DNA of 64,000 bases, taken from assembly GCA_020160935.1 (NCBI GenBank), contig JAIUPL010000004.1, positions 1-64,000 of the forward strand, written 5' to 3'. How positions within the stretch are numbered: the stretch's first letter is position 1; each line of letters begins with the position of its first letter. The notes under the pieces are model-generated. The model worked only from the letters and a program-made list of their open reading frames with translations. It ran no database searches and had not been told where the DNA came from. This DNA comes from Bacteroidota bacterium (lineage in GTDB: Bacteria; Bacteroidota; Bacteroidia; Chitinophagales; Saprospiraceae). A program made the position numbers and the translations under genes. This document shows, piece by piece, positions 9,627 to 18,452 of the stretch.

Positions 9627-10298
9627 ATGAATTATTTACCCGCATACCGGCTCAAAATTTACCGCGACTTCAAAGCCATTGAAGCGGTGGATTTTCATGG
9701 TATTGTGCGGTATTACGAACGTTTCGAGCAGGACATTCATCAACTCGATTTCGAGGAATATTTCGACTGCCTGGCGTCCTACACCCAGGCTTTGTACGAG
9801 ATAGGCGACTATCGCAAGCACCTGGTTATGTGCGATTTTCTGCTGGAAACCATCATCATCCAGAATGTGGAATCCTGGGGCGGCGAAGACCTTTACACCA
9901 AAACCTTGCTGGCAAAAGCCACTTCGCAGTACTACGAACAGGAGTACAAATCAGCCGAGCGCATCTTGAAGGAATTGGTCAAAATTGCTCCGGAAAACAC
10001 CGTTTTAGCACAAAAACTATGGGAAAAATGCCTGTTGCGCCAAAAACCAAACTGGCTCATGCGCATACGTGCGCTGGGAGTGGGCATATTGCTGTTTACG
10101 GCCCTGTTCATTGCGGTTGAAATATTTGTAGTAGCCCCCTTTTTCAGCGAATACCATGCACGGGTGCAACTGGCTCATAATGTACTGCTTGTGCTGGGCT
10201 TACTCATTTTGTTTGCCGGAGAACTTCGACATGTCTGGATTTGTCATCATACTGTGAAATGTTTTGTGCAGCGCACTCGGCAAAAAAAATCCGCCTGA
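9627..10298 (+). CDS. Membrane protein of unknown function with TPR-like N-terminal domain
   Basis: Not recognised. The 223-residue product has a helical N-terminal part (about 20-130) that reads like two or three tetratricopeptide-type helical pairs (YFDCLASYTQALYEIGDY, ATSQYYEQEYKSAERILKEL). Two transmembrane helices follow (about 148-168 and 185-203) and a basic tail. The soluble part probably faces the cytoplasm. It lies 44 bases after the MBL gene and 27 before the M20 peptidase. A TAnnTTTG match (TAGATTTG, 9591-9598) stands just upstream, but no good -33 element, so a promoter there is weakly supported. Confidence 0.75.
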   Translation: MNYLPAYRLKIYRDFKAIEAVDFHGIVRYYERFEQDIHQLDFEEYFDCLASYTQALYEIGDYRKHLVMCDFLLETIIIQNVESWGGEDLYTKTLLAKATSQYYEQEYKSAERILKELVKIAPENTVLAQKLWEKCLLRQKPNWLMRIRALGVGILLFTALFIAVEIFVVAPFFSEYHARVQLAHNVLLVLGLLILFAGELRHVWICHHTVKCFVQRTRQKKSA

Positions 10299-10325
10299 AC
10301 ACCGACCCCTTCACCTGACACAATT

Positions 10326-11525
10326 ATGGATATCAAAGAACGTATACTGGAACTTGCCCGCCAATACCACCCCTACAGCATCGAGCAGCGCCGATACCTG
10401 CACCAGCACCCGGAATTGTCGTTTGAGGAAGTGCAAACCAGCCGGTACATTGCCTCGCAATTGCGCGATGCAGGCATAGAACATCGGCAAGGCGTGGGCG
10501 GCCACGGTATTGTGGCGCTCGTAAAAGGTCGTCAGCCCCATAAACGCGTCGTTGCATTGCGCGCCGATATGGATGCGCTGCCCATAGAAGAAGCCAACAA
10601 TGTGCCCTATAAAAGTCTGAACAATGGCGTCATGCACGCCTGCGGGCACGATGTGCATTCCGCATCCCTGCTGGGTGTGGCGCGTATTCTGCACGACCTG
10701 CGCGACACATTCGAAGGTACCATCAAATGCATTTTTCAGCCCGGCGAAGAACGGCTACCCGGCGGCGCATCCATTATGATCAAAGACGGCGTGCTGGAGA
10801 AACCTAAACCTGCAAGCATTTTTGCCCAGCACGTACACCCGCCACTGCGCGCAGGCATGGTTGGTTTCCGGCCGGGGATGTACATGGCCTCTTCCGACGA
10901 ATTGTTTGTCACGGTAAAAGGAAAAGGTGGACACGGCGCCATGCCACACGAATGCATCGACCCGATCGTCATCACATCCCAGATCGTGCTGTCGCTCCAG
11001 CAAATTATCAGCCGGTACTGTGATCCTGCCATTCCGGCAGTGCTGACGTTTGGCAAGATCAATTCCACCGGCGGCGCCACCAACGTCATTCCCAATGAGG
11101 TGAAAATGGAAGGCACTTTCCGCACCATGAACGAAAAATGGCGCAACGAAGCCCACAAACGCATGAAAAAAATGGCGGAAAGCATCGCCAAAAGCATGGG
11201 CGGCGCCTGTGAATTCAATATTGTCCGCGGTTATCCGGTATTGCACAACCATCCGGAATTGACTGCCCGCGCCCAAAAATGGGCGATTGAACTGTTGGGC
11301 AAAGACCGCGTGGTCGACTTGCCACTCCGTATGACGTCCGAAGATTTTTCCTACTTCGCACAAGCCATGCCCGCCTGTTTTTATCGCCTTGGTACCAGCA
11401 ACCCGGAACGCGGCATCCAGTCGGCCCTGCATACCAGCACCTTCGATATTGATGAAAAAGCACTGGAAACGGGGCTGGGGCTGATGAGTTGGATAGCCTT
11501 TCAAGAGGTGAGAGGTGAGAGGTGA
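10326..11525 (+). CDS. M20 family amidohydrolase (N-acyl-amino-acid hydrolase type)
   Basis: A zinc-dependent amidohydrolase of the M20D group, which cleaves N-acyl or hippurate-like amides. The 399-residue protein has LRADMDALPIEE, the metal site MHACGHDVHSA (Cys106, His108), QPGEERLPGGA with the catalytic Glu pair, a dimerisation domain (about 185-300) and the late TSEDFSYFAQ. No signal peptide is seen, so it is cytosolic. Odd feature: the last codons and stop, reading EVRGER-stop, lie in the GAGGTGAGAGGTGAGAGGTGA repeat that starts the palindrome at 11505, so the natural C terminus has been replaced or extended. It closes the rightward run that began at truC. Confidence 0.92.
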   Translation: MDIKERILELARQYHPYSIEQRRYLHQHPELSFEEVQTSRYIASQLRDAGIEHRQGVGGHGIVALVKGRQPHKRVVALRADMDALPIEEANNVPYKSLNNGVMHACGHDVHSASLLGVARILHDLRDTFEGTIKCIFQPGEERLPGGASIMIKDGVLEKPKPASIFAQHVHPPLRAGMVGFRPGMYMASSDELFVTVKGKGGHGAMPHECIDPIVITSQIVLSLQQIISRYCDPAIPAVLTFGKINSTGGATNVIPNEVKMEGTFRTMNEKWRNEAHKRMKKMAESIAKSMGGACEFNIVRGYPVLHNHPELTARAQKWAIELLGKDRVVDLPLRMTSEDFSYFAQAMPACFYRLGTSNPERGIQSALHTSTFDIDEKALETGLGLMSWIAFQEVRGER

Positions 11526-11762
11526 GAGAGAGTGAGAGAGTGAGAGAGTGAGAGGCGTAGAGTGTACCGCTTCGCTCTTAAATTTCTAGGCCACGAAAAC
11601 AACTATTTTATGGGTAAAGGTCCCCTCTGTGCCTCTCACATCTCTCACTCTCTCACATCTCTCACTCTCTCACTCTCTCACATCTCTCACTCTCTCACAC
11701 CTCTCACTCTCTCACATCTCTCACTCTCTCACATCTCTCACTCTCTCTCACCTCTCACCTCT
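11505..11762. repeat. Convergent-gap palindrome, GTGAGAG family
   Basis: The left arm starts inside the M20 gene (GAGGTGAGAGGTGAG), continues as GTGAGAGA units and ends with core CGTAGAGTGTACCGCT (11554-11570). The right arm (11631-11762) is a longer run of TCTCACATCTCTCAC units that ends inside the O-antigen-ligase gene. The right core is degraded. The element supplies the stop codons of both convergent genes. Confidence 0.9.
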
Positions 11763-13060
11763 AAAATCCCTGCCCACACCAACCACGCCACACGCCCATC
11801 GTGCCAGAAGTTGTTAAAAAAGGCATGGATAAAAAAAGTCAGCAAGCCGAACGTGGCCGCCAGTGCAGTCCATCGATGCATTGGTGTGTGGGCCGATAGC
11901 CCGGAACGAATACCCGTGAAAATAGCGAGCATAGCGAACAAGGCCAGCCACAACAAACCTGGCCACCCCGTTTCGGCCAGCGCCTGCAAATATTCCGAAT
12001 GTGCGCCACCACCCCGCCCCATCTGATCGGGCCGCAAGTCACGGGCAGGATCTGTAATACTAATACGTGTCATTTCTTCCGGCCGTTGAAAAGGCAGGTA
12101 TTGAAACTGAAAGGTTCCGGGGCCAAACCCCGTGAACGGTCGCTGTGCTGCCATGCGCCAGGCACAGGAATACCGATTGAGTCGTTCGAGCGATGAAATA
12201 TCGTTGGCCAGTTTTGCTTTAAAAAATGGCCAGATAGCGATGATTACCAGCAATCCAATGAGAAATGTTGCTCCAACATGTGCTCTTTTTTTAAAAAACA
12301 CGATGGGCGCCATGCTTCCCAGGGCCAGTACCAGGGAAAGCCATGCGGCCCTGCAAGCAGCAAAAATCAGTGCAGAAGTAAACAAGGCTGTGAAAAACAA
12401 GGCTGTACGTGGCCTGAATACGATCCACGCAATGGGTAATAACATCACCAGCACGGCGCTGTACAGGGTATGATCGGGGAAAAAAGGCAACGTGGCGAGC
12501 ATGGATTGGTCGGCCCGAAATTGGTAGAACGCATGATGCACCATCACAAAAACTGCTATGCCCGCCATGGAAACGCTGAACAACAACAGCAGGTAGGGTC
12601 GCCACCTGCGAAAAACCGCCAGCCCGACAAAAAACACAAAAAACTGTCCGGTTTCTACCACCCAGTATTTTAGCGAAACCAGCGGCATGGAAGAAAAGAA
12701 CACGCTTATGCTCAGCCACAACCACCAACCCAGCGCTATCCCGGAAATGCCGTTTAGGGGAAAAAACGATTTCCATGCGCCTGCATTTTTCAACAGGTGC
12801 CAGGCCAGGCCAATACCCGCGGCAAGTGTGAGCGCTTCCGATGGCAGCCGGATGCAGCCACTGTTGCCCAGGTGCATTTCCATCGACCAAGGCATCAAAA
12901 ACACCAGACAGGCATACAGGGAAAACAACCAGCCCCGGGCTGTCCAGCCTATCACAGGCGTTTGGGAAAGGCTTGCCCACGGGTTTACTGATTTGTCATA
13001 GTAAACTGACAGAGCAGCGACCAACTTTTTTAATCGTTTCTTCATCTTGAATGCATTCAT
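11738..13060 (-). CDS. O-antigen ligase family membrane protein (Wzy/WaaL-like)
   Basis: An integral inner-membrane protein of 440 residues with about ten hydrophobic helices and a large periplasmic loop (about 285-375; MAAQRPFTGFGPGTFQFQYL, GGGAHSEYLQALAETGWPG). The (G)AHxxYL(Q) signature and GFGPG are typical of Wzy_C/WaaL-type enzymes that polymerise or ligate glycans to lipid carriers. The specific substrate is not readable, and no sugar-gene cluster is adjacent. The start could be 13060 or the internal ATG at 13045 (MKKRLKKLVAAL). Odd feature: the C terminus ILEVRGERE-stop is encoded by the palindrome repeat shared with the convergent M20 gene. Confidence 0.85.
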   Translation of the reverse strand: MNAFKMKKRLKKLVAALSVYYDKSVNPWASLSQTPVIGWTARGWLFSLYACLVFLMPWSMEMHLGNSGCIRLPSEALTLAAGIGLAWHLLKNAGAWKSFFPLNGISGIALGWWLWLSISVFFSSMPLVSLKYWVVETGQFFVFFVGLAVFRRWRPYLLLLFSVSMAGIAVFVMVHHAFYQFRADQSMLATLPFFPDHTLYSAVLVMLLPIAWIVFRPRTALFFTALFTSALIFAACRAAWLSLVLALGSMAPIVFFKKRAHVGATFLIGLLVIIAIWPFFKAKLANDISSLERLNRYSCAWRMAAQRPFTGFGPGTFQFQYLPFQRPEEMTRISITDPARDLRPDQMGRGGGAHSEYLQALAETGWPGLLWLALFAMLAIFTGIRSGLSAHTPMHRWTALAATFGLLTFFIHAFFNNFWHDGRVAWLVWAGILEVRGERE

Positions 13061-13296
13061 TCTTACAAATGCCTGTCATTGATCAAATAACGCAAATTTG
13101 AGCCGTTTTTGCCCCGAAACACACCCCTAACCCCTGTTGAACAAAATGACCACATCTTTCAATTTTTATTGAAAAATATTTTTTTGTAGATTTTGTCAAA
13201 ATAGTTTAAAAACTTGGTTATCAATTATTTACAATAAAATAACGTGTTTCAACATTTAATTTTGCTAAAAATTAGCATTTTTTTGTTGAACCAACA

Positions 13297-13328
13297 TTTG
13301 GATTGAGTTAAACAAGTTTGTAACTTTG
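13297..13328 (+). promoter_or_regulatory. Bacteroidota-type promoter for the ECF sigma gene
   Basis: TTTG (13297-13300), a 20-base spacer and TAACTTTG (13321-13328) match the -33/-7 consensus TTTG-N(17-23)-TAnnTTTG. The stretch 13080-13296 upstream is strongly AT-rich and holds no gene. The start codon at 13361 is preceded by AAGGAGG (from 13349), a near-perfect Shine-Dalgarno sequence, which is uncommon in this phylum. Confidence 0.7.
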
Positions 13329-13360
13329 AGGCATCAAATTAAATAAACAAGGAGGCAGCC

Positions 13361-13879
13361 ATGACACCCATGGAATTCAATACCAAACTGAATACGTTGA
13401 CGACGCTACTACACTCCTTCGCCTATAACCTGACGAAGAATGTGGAGGATGCCAAGGACTTGTATCAGGAGACTGCTTATCGCGCATTGTTCAACCGCGA
13501 TAAGTTCCAGCCGGACACCAACTTTAAAGCGTGGATGTTTACGATTATGAAAAACATCTTCATCAACAACTACCGCAAAAAAGTTAAGTCCAACACGATT
13601 CTCGATACCACTGACAACCAGTACTACCTCAATTCCGGCAGCCATGCTACCAACAATGCAGCGGAAGGCGGAATTATGCTGAAAGAACTGAATGCCATGG
13701 TATCTTCACTCGACGACAGTATTCGCGTACCGTTCTTGATGCATTTTGAGGGTTTTAAATACCAGGAAATTGCAGATGAACTGGAACTGCCGCTGGGCAC
13801 CGTAAAAAGCCGGATCTTTTTCGCCCGCAAGGAACTGAAAGACAAGATCCTGTCGAACTATGGTTTCCATCCGAACTAA
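13361..13879 (+). CDS. ECF RNA polymerase sigma factor
   Basis: A sigma-70 family extracytoplasmic-function sigma factor of 172 residues. Region 2 (about 8-80) carries DAKDLYQETAYRALFNRDKF and FKAWMFTIMKNIFINNYRK. Region 4 (about 115-165) carries the helix-turn-helix FKYQEIADELELPLGTVKSR. No anti-sigma gene or sensor domain is adjacent, so control is probably by expression. It has its own promoter, a strong ribosome site, an AT-rich upstream region and a strong terminator, so it is monocistronic. Solo ECF factors of this size are highly expressed in several Bacteroidota; the regulon cannot be inferred here. Confidence 0.93.
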   Translation: MTPMEFNTKLNTLTTLLHSFAYNLTKNVEDAKDLYQETAYRALFNRDKFQPDTNFKAWMFTIMKNIFINNYRKKVKSNTILDTTDNQYYLNSGSHATNNAAEGGIMLKELNAMVSSLDDSIRVPFLMHFEGFKYQEIADELELPLGTVKSRIFFARKELKDKILSNYGFHPN

Positions 13880-13903
13880 GATTCCACAGATGCGCATACC
13901 ACG

Positions 13904-13945
13904 ATCCCGAATTTTTCAATCATGAAAAATTCGGGATTTTTTTTG
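13904..13945 (+). terminator. Rho-independent terminator of the sigma gene
   Basis: A long perfect stem (ATCCCGAATTTTTCA paired with TGAAAAATTCGGGAT, loop ATCA) followed by about eight T. It begins 24 bases after the sigma factor stop and lies just before the GTTGATGAGG palindrome. The gene therefore has both an ordinary terminator and a palindrome. Confidence 0.92.
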
Positions 13946-13950
13946 AGAAG

Positions 13951-14119
13951 GTTGATGGGGTTGATAAAGTTGATAAGGGTTGATGAGGGTTGATGAGGGT
14001 TGATATTTAACGGCTCGGGTAGGAACATTTTACACTTCATCGAGCCGTTAAATATCAACCCTTATCAACCCTCATCAACCCTCATCAACACTTATCAACT
14101 CTATCAACCTCACCAACCC
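13951..14119. repeat. Convergent-gap palindrome, GTTGATGAGG family
   Basis: The left arm (13951-14017) is GTTGATGAGG-like units ending in ATATTTAACGGCTCG. The right arm (14041-14119) is the complement with more units. The loop (14018-14040) is unique. The inner core differs from the CGTAGAGT core of the other families, but the tandem-unit-then-core plan is the same. It lies between the sigma gene and the convergent SDR gene. Confidence 0.88.
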
Positions 14120-14125
14120 CCATCA

Positions 14126-14911
14126 TCACAGACTCCTCGTCCGCCCGCCATCCACCGGCAAATTGACACCATTGATATACGATGCGGCCGGGCTGGCCAA
14201 AAATGCTACGGCTGCCGCCACCTCGGCAGGCGCCGCAAAACGCCGGGCCGGTACATGGCTTTTAAATTGTTGTTCTACAGCCTCTTGTGAAAGCCCGGAG
14301 GCGGCTGCGCGTTTTTCTATAATTTCCGTGAGTCGGCCCGTAAGCGTATAGCCAGGCAGCACATTATTCACCGTGATGCCGTACTGCGCCGTTTCATTCG
14401 CCCAGGTTTTGGCCCAGCCGGCCACTGCCCAGCGCGTGGTGTTGGATACGCCCAGGTTGTCGAGCGGCTCTTTTACCGATGTGCTGATGATGTTGACGAT
14501 GCGGCCGAATCCCGCTTTTTTCATGCCAGGCAATACCGCCTGCGCCAACAAGTGGTTGCACAAGAGGTGATTGTGCCAGGCCTGCACAAATGCCGCTTCT
14601 GCCGCCTCGGTAATAGGCCCTCCCGGCGGACCGCCGGTATTGTTCACCAGGATGTGTATTTCCTGCTGTGTGAGCAATGCCTGTACTTTCTGCTGCAAAT
14701 CGGCACTGTCCGAAAAATCGACCACCAGATAGCCGTGTGTTTGGCCCTGACTGGTGTCGAGTGCCTGTACGGCCTCTTTCAGTGCCGTTTCCGTACGCGC
14801 CATAAGGGTTACGTTGGCGCCAAGCGCCGCCAGTTCGAGGGCTACCGCCCGGCCGATGCCTGCACTGGCGCCACCGACGAGGGCATTTTTTTGTAGTAGA
14901 GATAGGTTCAT
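14126..14911 (-). CDS. SDR-family oxidoreductase lacking the classical Tyr-Lys pair
   Basis: A short-chain dehydrogenase/reductase-fold protein of 261 residues. The nucleotide site GGASAGIG (13-20), the NNTGG motif (90-94) and the C-terminal YINGVNLPVDGGRT are conserved. The active site is not: in the usual S-x12-Y-x3-K pattern, Ser143 is present but Tyr and Lys are replaced by Ser156 and Arg160 (GVSNTTRWAVAGWAK). This SNxxR variant is known in a subfamily often named 3-oxoacyl-ACP reductase-like, and its chemistry may differ. The gene lies downstream of and in line with the TetR gene, 142 bases away, with a palindrome between. Confidence 0.85.
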   Translation of the reverse strand: MNLSLLQKNALVGGASAGIGRAVALELAALGANVTLMARTETALKEAVQALDTSQGQTHGYLVVDFSDSADLQQKVQALLTQQEIHILVNNTGGPPGGPITEAAEAAFVQAWHNHLLCNHLLAQAVLPGMKKAGFGRIVNIISTSVKEPLDNLGVSNTTRWAVAGWAKTWANETAQYGITVNNVLPGYTLTGRLTEIIEKRAAASGLSQEAVEQQFKSHVPARRFAAPAEVAAAVAFLASPAASYINGVNLPVDGGRTRSL

Positions 14912-14920
14912 AACTTTCGT

Positions 14921-15062
14921 GAGTCCTGAGTCGTGAGTCCTGAGTCGTAAGTCCTGAGTCCTGAGTCCGTAGAGTACACGTGATTACCCTTCAATCCCTT
15001 TTTATTAAAGCCAATAGTAATCAGGTGTACTCTACGGACTCAGGACCTACGACTCAGGACTT
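14921..15062. repeat. Intergenic palindrome, AGTCCTGAGT family (TetR/SDR)
   Basis: The left arm consists of GAGTCCTGAGTCGTGAGTCC-type units from 14921, then core CCGTAGAGTACAC. The right arm (about 15018-15062) reads GTAATCAGGTGTACTCTACG and then the complementary units. The right edge overlaps the TetR stop codon: LKS-stop is read from AAGTCCTGA. Confidence 0.9.
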
Positions 15063-15644
15063 CAAAATAAGTTTTAGCACATGTTCCATTCGTTCCACTG
15101 CCTTCGAAAAATCCTGATCGCGGGATTGTAGCCTGCGGCCTTTGAAAATCGTTTCATGTTTCAAGGCATCGGAAACATCGAAAAGACATTCACCGATAGA
15201 AGCGGAGGGTTCGGAAAAAGAAAAAACATTGGCGCCGACCCCTCTTTTGAGCAAGTCGATCAGAAACGCAAGTTCAAGTACCTTGATCTCTTGCTGCGCC
15301 GTTTCGAGTGCCTGTGCCAGCACAGGGGCATCTTGCGGCAGGGATGTGAGGTGTTGTACTTCCGGTGCGCGCCGAATACGTTCGGTCAGGTAAAAGCGTA
15401 TTTGGCGGCGAACATCCGGAAAAGCCTGCGTTTTTGTTTTCAGGTCGGCCACGAAAGCCTGCGCATCCGACAAAAATACAGCCGCAAATATCTCTTCCTT
15501 ATTTTTAAAGTAGTAGTAAAGACTGGCTTTGTTGAGGCCTGCACGGCGGCCAATATCGTCGAGCGTGGTTTTATCAAAGCCATACCGGGCAAAACACTCG
15601 CTTCCAGCGTGCAAAATAAGGTCCTTCTTCGGGTTGTTTTTCAT
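15054..15644 (-). CDS. TetR/AcrR family transcriptional regulator
   Basis: A one-component repressor of 196 residues. The N-terminal helix-turn-helix (about 10-55) includes TTLDDIGRRAGLNKASLYYYF, the standard TetR recognition-helix pattern. The remaining helical region is a ligand-binding/dimerisation domain with no identifiable ligand. It precedes the atypical SDR gene in the same direction, so the two may share a signal or regulon. A 19-base near-palindrome stands 23 bases upstream of the start, suggesting autoregulation. The stop codon lies in the AGTCCTGA palindrome repeat, so the last two residues come from the element. Confidence 0.92.
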   Translation of the reverse strand: MKNNPKKDLILHAGSECFARYGFDKTTLDDIGRRAGLNKASLYYYFKNKEEIFAAVFLSDAQAFVADLKTKTQAFPDVRRQIRFYLTERIRRAPEVQHLTSLPQDAPVLAQALETAQQEIKVLELAFLIDLLKRGVGANVFSFSEPSASIGECLFDVSDALKHETIFKGRRLQSRDQDFSKAVERMEHVLKLILKS

Positions 15645-15666
15645 AACGTGGGTTTACCTCAAATTT

Positions 15667-15685
15667 CTTGTATTTTTAAAACAAG
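15667..15685. promoter_or_regulatory. Candidate TetR operator
   Basis: CTTGTATTTTTAAAACAAG is a 19-base imperfect palindrome (CTTGT at one end, ACAAG at the other; seven of nine pairs match) just upstream of the TetR start codon at 15644. Its size and place fit an autoregulatory operator; this is inference. The rest of 15686-15910 holds no gene I can support. Confidence 0.4.
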
Positions 15686-15886
15686 GTCAAAGATAATTTG
15701 AAAACCCATGTTGAAACAGCATTTTCGCTCGGTATATCGACGTGCAGGCGACACTTTTGTAAGGTATTGTCCAAAAAATCTGTTCCGATCCGCAAACATT
15801 CGTTTCTTCCATTGTTCTATGCCGCAGGAGCGGCTTGGTCGATCTAACAATTCAGGCAGTTTTACAAACTTTTGTATTGGAACTCC

Positions 15887-15918
15887 TTCGAATTTCATGC
15901 GTAAATCAACTACATTTG
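15887..15918 (+). promoter_or_regulatory. Candidate promoter of the aconitase gene
   Basis: TACATTTG (15911-15918) fits the -7 consensus TAnnTTTG exactly. The -33 element is only partial (TTCG at 15887-15890, spacing 20). It would give a leader of about 100 bases before the ATG at 16027. Confidence 0.35.
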
Positions 15919-16026
15919 CCGACTTTTTAATGAATTTCATTCCACCTGTTGAATCGCAGATTTTTTCGGTGTATGTAAAATGGCCGTTGGCAAAATTTGG
16001 GATTCAATCATTATTTTGTTTGAAAG

Positions 16027-18291
16027 ATGATCTTTGACCTGAAAATGATCCGGGAGTTCTACAACAACCTCCCCGCCCGTGTAGACGAAGCGAAAGCGAA
16101 GCTCAAACGCCCGCTTACGCTGTCTGAAAAAATCCTCTTCGCACACTTGCACCCCGACAATCCGCTGGCCGATTACCAGCGCGGATCGGATTATGTGTTT
16201 TTTCAGGTAGACCGTGTAGCCATGCAGGATGCAACGGCCCAAATGGCCCTGCTTCAGTTCATGACTTGCGGCCGCAAGAAAGTGGCTGTTCCCAGCACCG
16301 TTCACTGCGACCACCTGATCACTGCCGAAGTAGGCGCTGAAAAAGACATGGTAGTGGCCCTGAATAAAAACAAGGAGGTTTTCGATTTTCTGTCTACTGT
16401 TTCCCAGAAATACGGCATCGGATTCTGGAAGCCGGGCGCAGGTATCATTCACCAGATCGTACTTGAAAATTACGCTTTCCCGGGCGGTATGATGATCGGT
16501 ACCGACTCGCACACCGTGAACGCTGGCGGCCTCGGCATGGTAGCCATCGGTGTTGGCGGCGCTGATGCCGTAGACGCCATGAGTGGCATGGCATGGGAAC
16601 TGCAAATGCCGAAACTGATCGGTGTAAAACTCACTGGCAAACTGCGCGGCTGGGCATCTCCTAAAGACGTCATCCTGAAAGTAGCAGGTATTCTGACCGT
16701 AAAAGGCGGAACTGGCGCGATTGTGGAATATTTTGGCCCTGGCGCACAAAGCATGAGTGCTACCGGCAAAGGCACCATTTGCAACATGGGTGCTGAAATC
16801 GGCGCCACCACGTCCACTTTCGGCTACGACAAAAGCATGGCGCGCTACCTGAAAGCCACCGGCCGCAGCAAAGTGGCCAATATGGCCAACAAAGTAGCCT
16901 CCTACCTCACCGGCGACGCCGAGTGCTATGCCAATCCGGAAAAATACTTCGATCAGGTCATCGAAATCGACCTGTCGAAACTGGAGCCGCACATCAACGG
17001 GCCATTTACGCCCGACCTGGCATGGCCGCTGTCCAAATTTGCCGCTGCCGTTAAGAAAAACAAGTATCCCGTGAAACTGGAAGTAGGCCTTATCGGTTCC
17101 TGCACCAACTCCAGTTATGAAGACCTCACCCGCGCGGCTTCCGTAGCGCGCCAGGCACGCGAGAAAAACCTCGAGGTAAAAGCGGAGTTTACCATCACGC
17201 CGGGCTCCGAACTGATTCGCTACACTGCCAACCGCGACGGATTGCTCGATGATTTCAACAACATCGGCGGCGTGGTCATGGCCAACGCCTGCGGGCCCTG
17301 CATCGGTCAGTGGGCACGCCACATGGACGACATGAAGCGCCCGAACTCGATCATGACCTCGTTCAACCGCAACTTTACCAGCCGCAACGACGGCAACCCG
17401 AATACGCACGCATTCGTGGCTTCGCCCGAAATCGTGACAGCATTTGCCATCGCTGGCGACCTTACTTTCAACCCGAAAAAAGGCTTGCTGATCAACCGCA
17501 AAGGCGAATCCGTAAAACTCGATCCGCCGAAAGGCATCGAACTGCCAAAGGCAGGTTTCGCCGTAGAAGATGCCGGCTACATCGCTCCGGCCAAAGGCGC
17601 TATCAAAGTGGCCGTTGATAAAAATTCCGAGCGCCTGCAACTGCTCAAGCCGTTCAAACCAATCGAGAACGAGGAACTGCAGAACATGCGCGTGCTGATC
17701 AAGGTAAAAGGCAAATGCACCACCGACCACATTTCGATGGCGGGCCCATGGCTGAAATACCGCGGTCACCTGGAAAACATTTCCAACAACTGCTATATCG
17801 GCGCTGAAAACGCTTTCAACGGCGAACGCAACAAGGTGCTCAACTATGCTTCCGGCCAGTACATGGAAGTGCCCGCATCGGCACGCCTGTATCAGAAAAA
17901 AGGCATCGGAACCATCATTTTCGGCGAAGAAAACCTGGGTGAAGGCTCCAGCCGCGAACACGCTGCCATGGAACCGCGCTACCTGGGTGTGAAAGCCGTG
18001 GTGGTGAAATCTTTCGCGCGCATCCACCAGACCAACCTGAAAAAACAGGGTATGCTGGCACTGACATTCGCTAACCCGGCCGACTACGACAAAGTGCGTC
18101 AGGACGACCAGGTGAGCATCCTGGGTTTCCAGTCGTTCGCTCCGGGCCGTCAACTGACCATCGTGCTGCACCACAGCGACGGCACGCAGGAGCAGTTCCC
18201 GGTGAACCACAGTTACAACGACCAACAGATCGAATGGGTACAGGCCGGCTCGGCACTGAACAAAATCCGCAAGGACTTTGGCGTGAAATAA
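16027..18291 (+). CDS. acn: Aconitate hydratase, mitochondrial-type
   Basis: A TCA-cycle enzyme that interconverts citrate and isocitrate through an active-site [4Fe-4S] cluster. The 754-residue protein has the three cluster cysteines at Cys359 ([12 protein letters not shown]), Cys422 and Cys425 (ACGPCIGQW), nearly the numbering of mitochondrial aconitase. It also has HSDTH-type [28 protein letters not shown] in domain 4, and a linker near 540. It is closer in layout to mitochondrial aconitase than to E. coli AcnA or AcnB, as in many Bacteroidota. It is followed by its own terminator and looks monocistronic. Confidence 0.96.
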   Translation: MIFDLKMIREFYNNLPARVDEAKAKLKRPLTLSEKILFAHLHPDNPLADYQRGSDYVFFQVDRVAMQDATAQMALLQFMTCGRKKVAVPSTVHCDHLITAEVGAEKDMVVALNKNKEVFDFLSTVSQKYGIGFWKPGAGIIHQIVLENYAFPGGMMIGTDSHTVNAGGLGMVAIGVGGADAVDAMSGMAWELQMPKLIGVKLTGKLRGWASPKDVILKVAGILTVKGGTGAIVEYFGPGAQSMSATGKGTICNMGAEIGATTSTFGYDKSMARYLKATGRSKVANMANKVASYLTGDAECYANPEKYFDQVIEIDLSKLEPHINGPFTPDLAWPLSKFAAAVKKNKYPVKLEVGLIGSCTNSSYEDLTRAASVARQAREKNLEVKAEFTITPGSELIRYTANRDGLLDDFNNIGGVVMANACGPCIGQWARHMDDMKRPNSIMTSFNRNFTSRNDGNPNTHAFVASPEIVTAFAIAGDLTFNPKKGLLINRKGESVKLDPPKGIELPKAGFAVEDAGYIAPAKGAIKVAVDKNSERLQLLKPFKPIENEELQNMRVLIKVKGKCTTDHISMAGPWLKYRGHLENISNNCYIGAENAFNGERNKVLNYASGQYMEVPASARLYQKKGIGTIIFGEENLGEGSSREHAAMEPRYLGVKAVVVKSFARIHQTNLKKQGMLALTFANPADYDKVRQDDQVSILGFQSFAPGRQLTIVLHHSDGTQEQFPVNHSYNDQQIEWVQAGSALNKIRKDFGVK

Positions 18292-18325
18292 GCCGCTCCC
18301 TTACTCGATTTGAATAAATGAATAG

Positions 18326-18361
18326 TCCCGAATGCCTGAAGAGGTGTTCGGGATTTTTTTA
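18326..18361 (+). terminator. Rho-independent terminator of the aconitase gene
   Basis: TCCCGAA (18326-18332) pairs with TTCGGGA (18347-18353), with an inner CCT/AGG pair, followed by seven T. It starts 35 bases after the aconitase stop. It also argues against an oxidoreductase start at 18318, which would lie inside the hairpin region. Confidence 0.9.
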
Positions 18362-18452
18362 TGCCCCAATGGTGCAGGCTCAAGAAGTTTATTCGATTTT
18401 AGCGGCCTGTAAAACACCGACAACGGATCACAGTCAACCAATATCAAAAAAG

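Noticed and set aside
11562-12026. Plus-strand open frame rich in LTLSHISHSL repeats
   Set aside because: It translates the palindrome repeat and then the antisense of the O-antigen-ligase-like gene; low-complexity product without homologous features.
15659-16026. Small open frames on both strands between TetR and aconitase
   Set aside because: No recognisable domain or conserved pattern; they overlap the candidate promoter and operator region.
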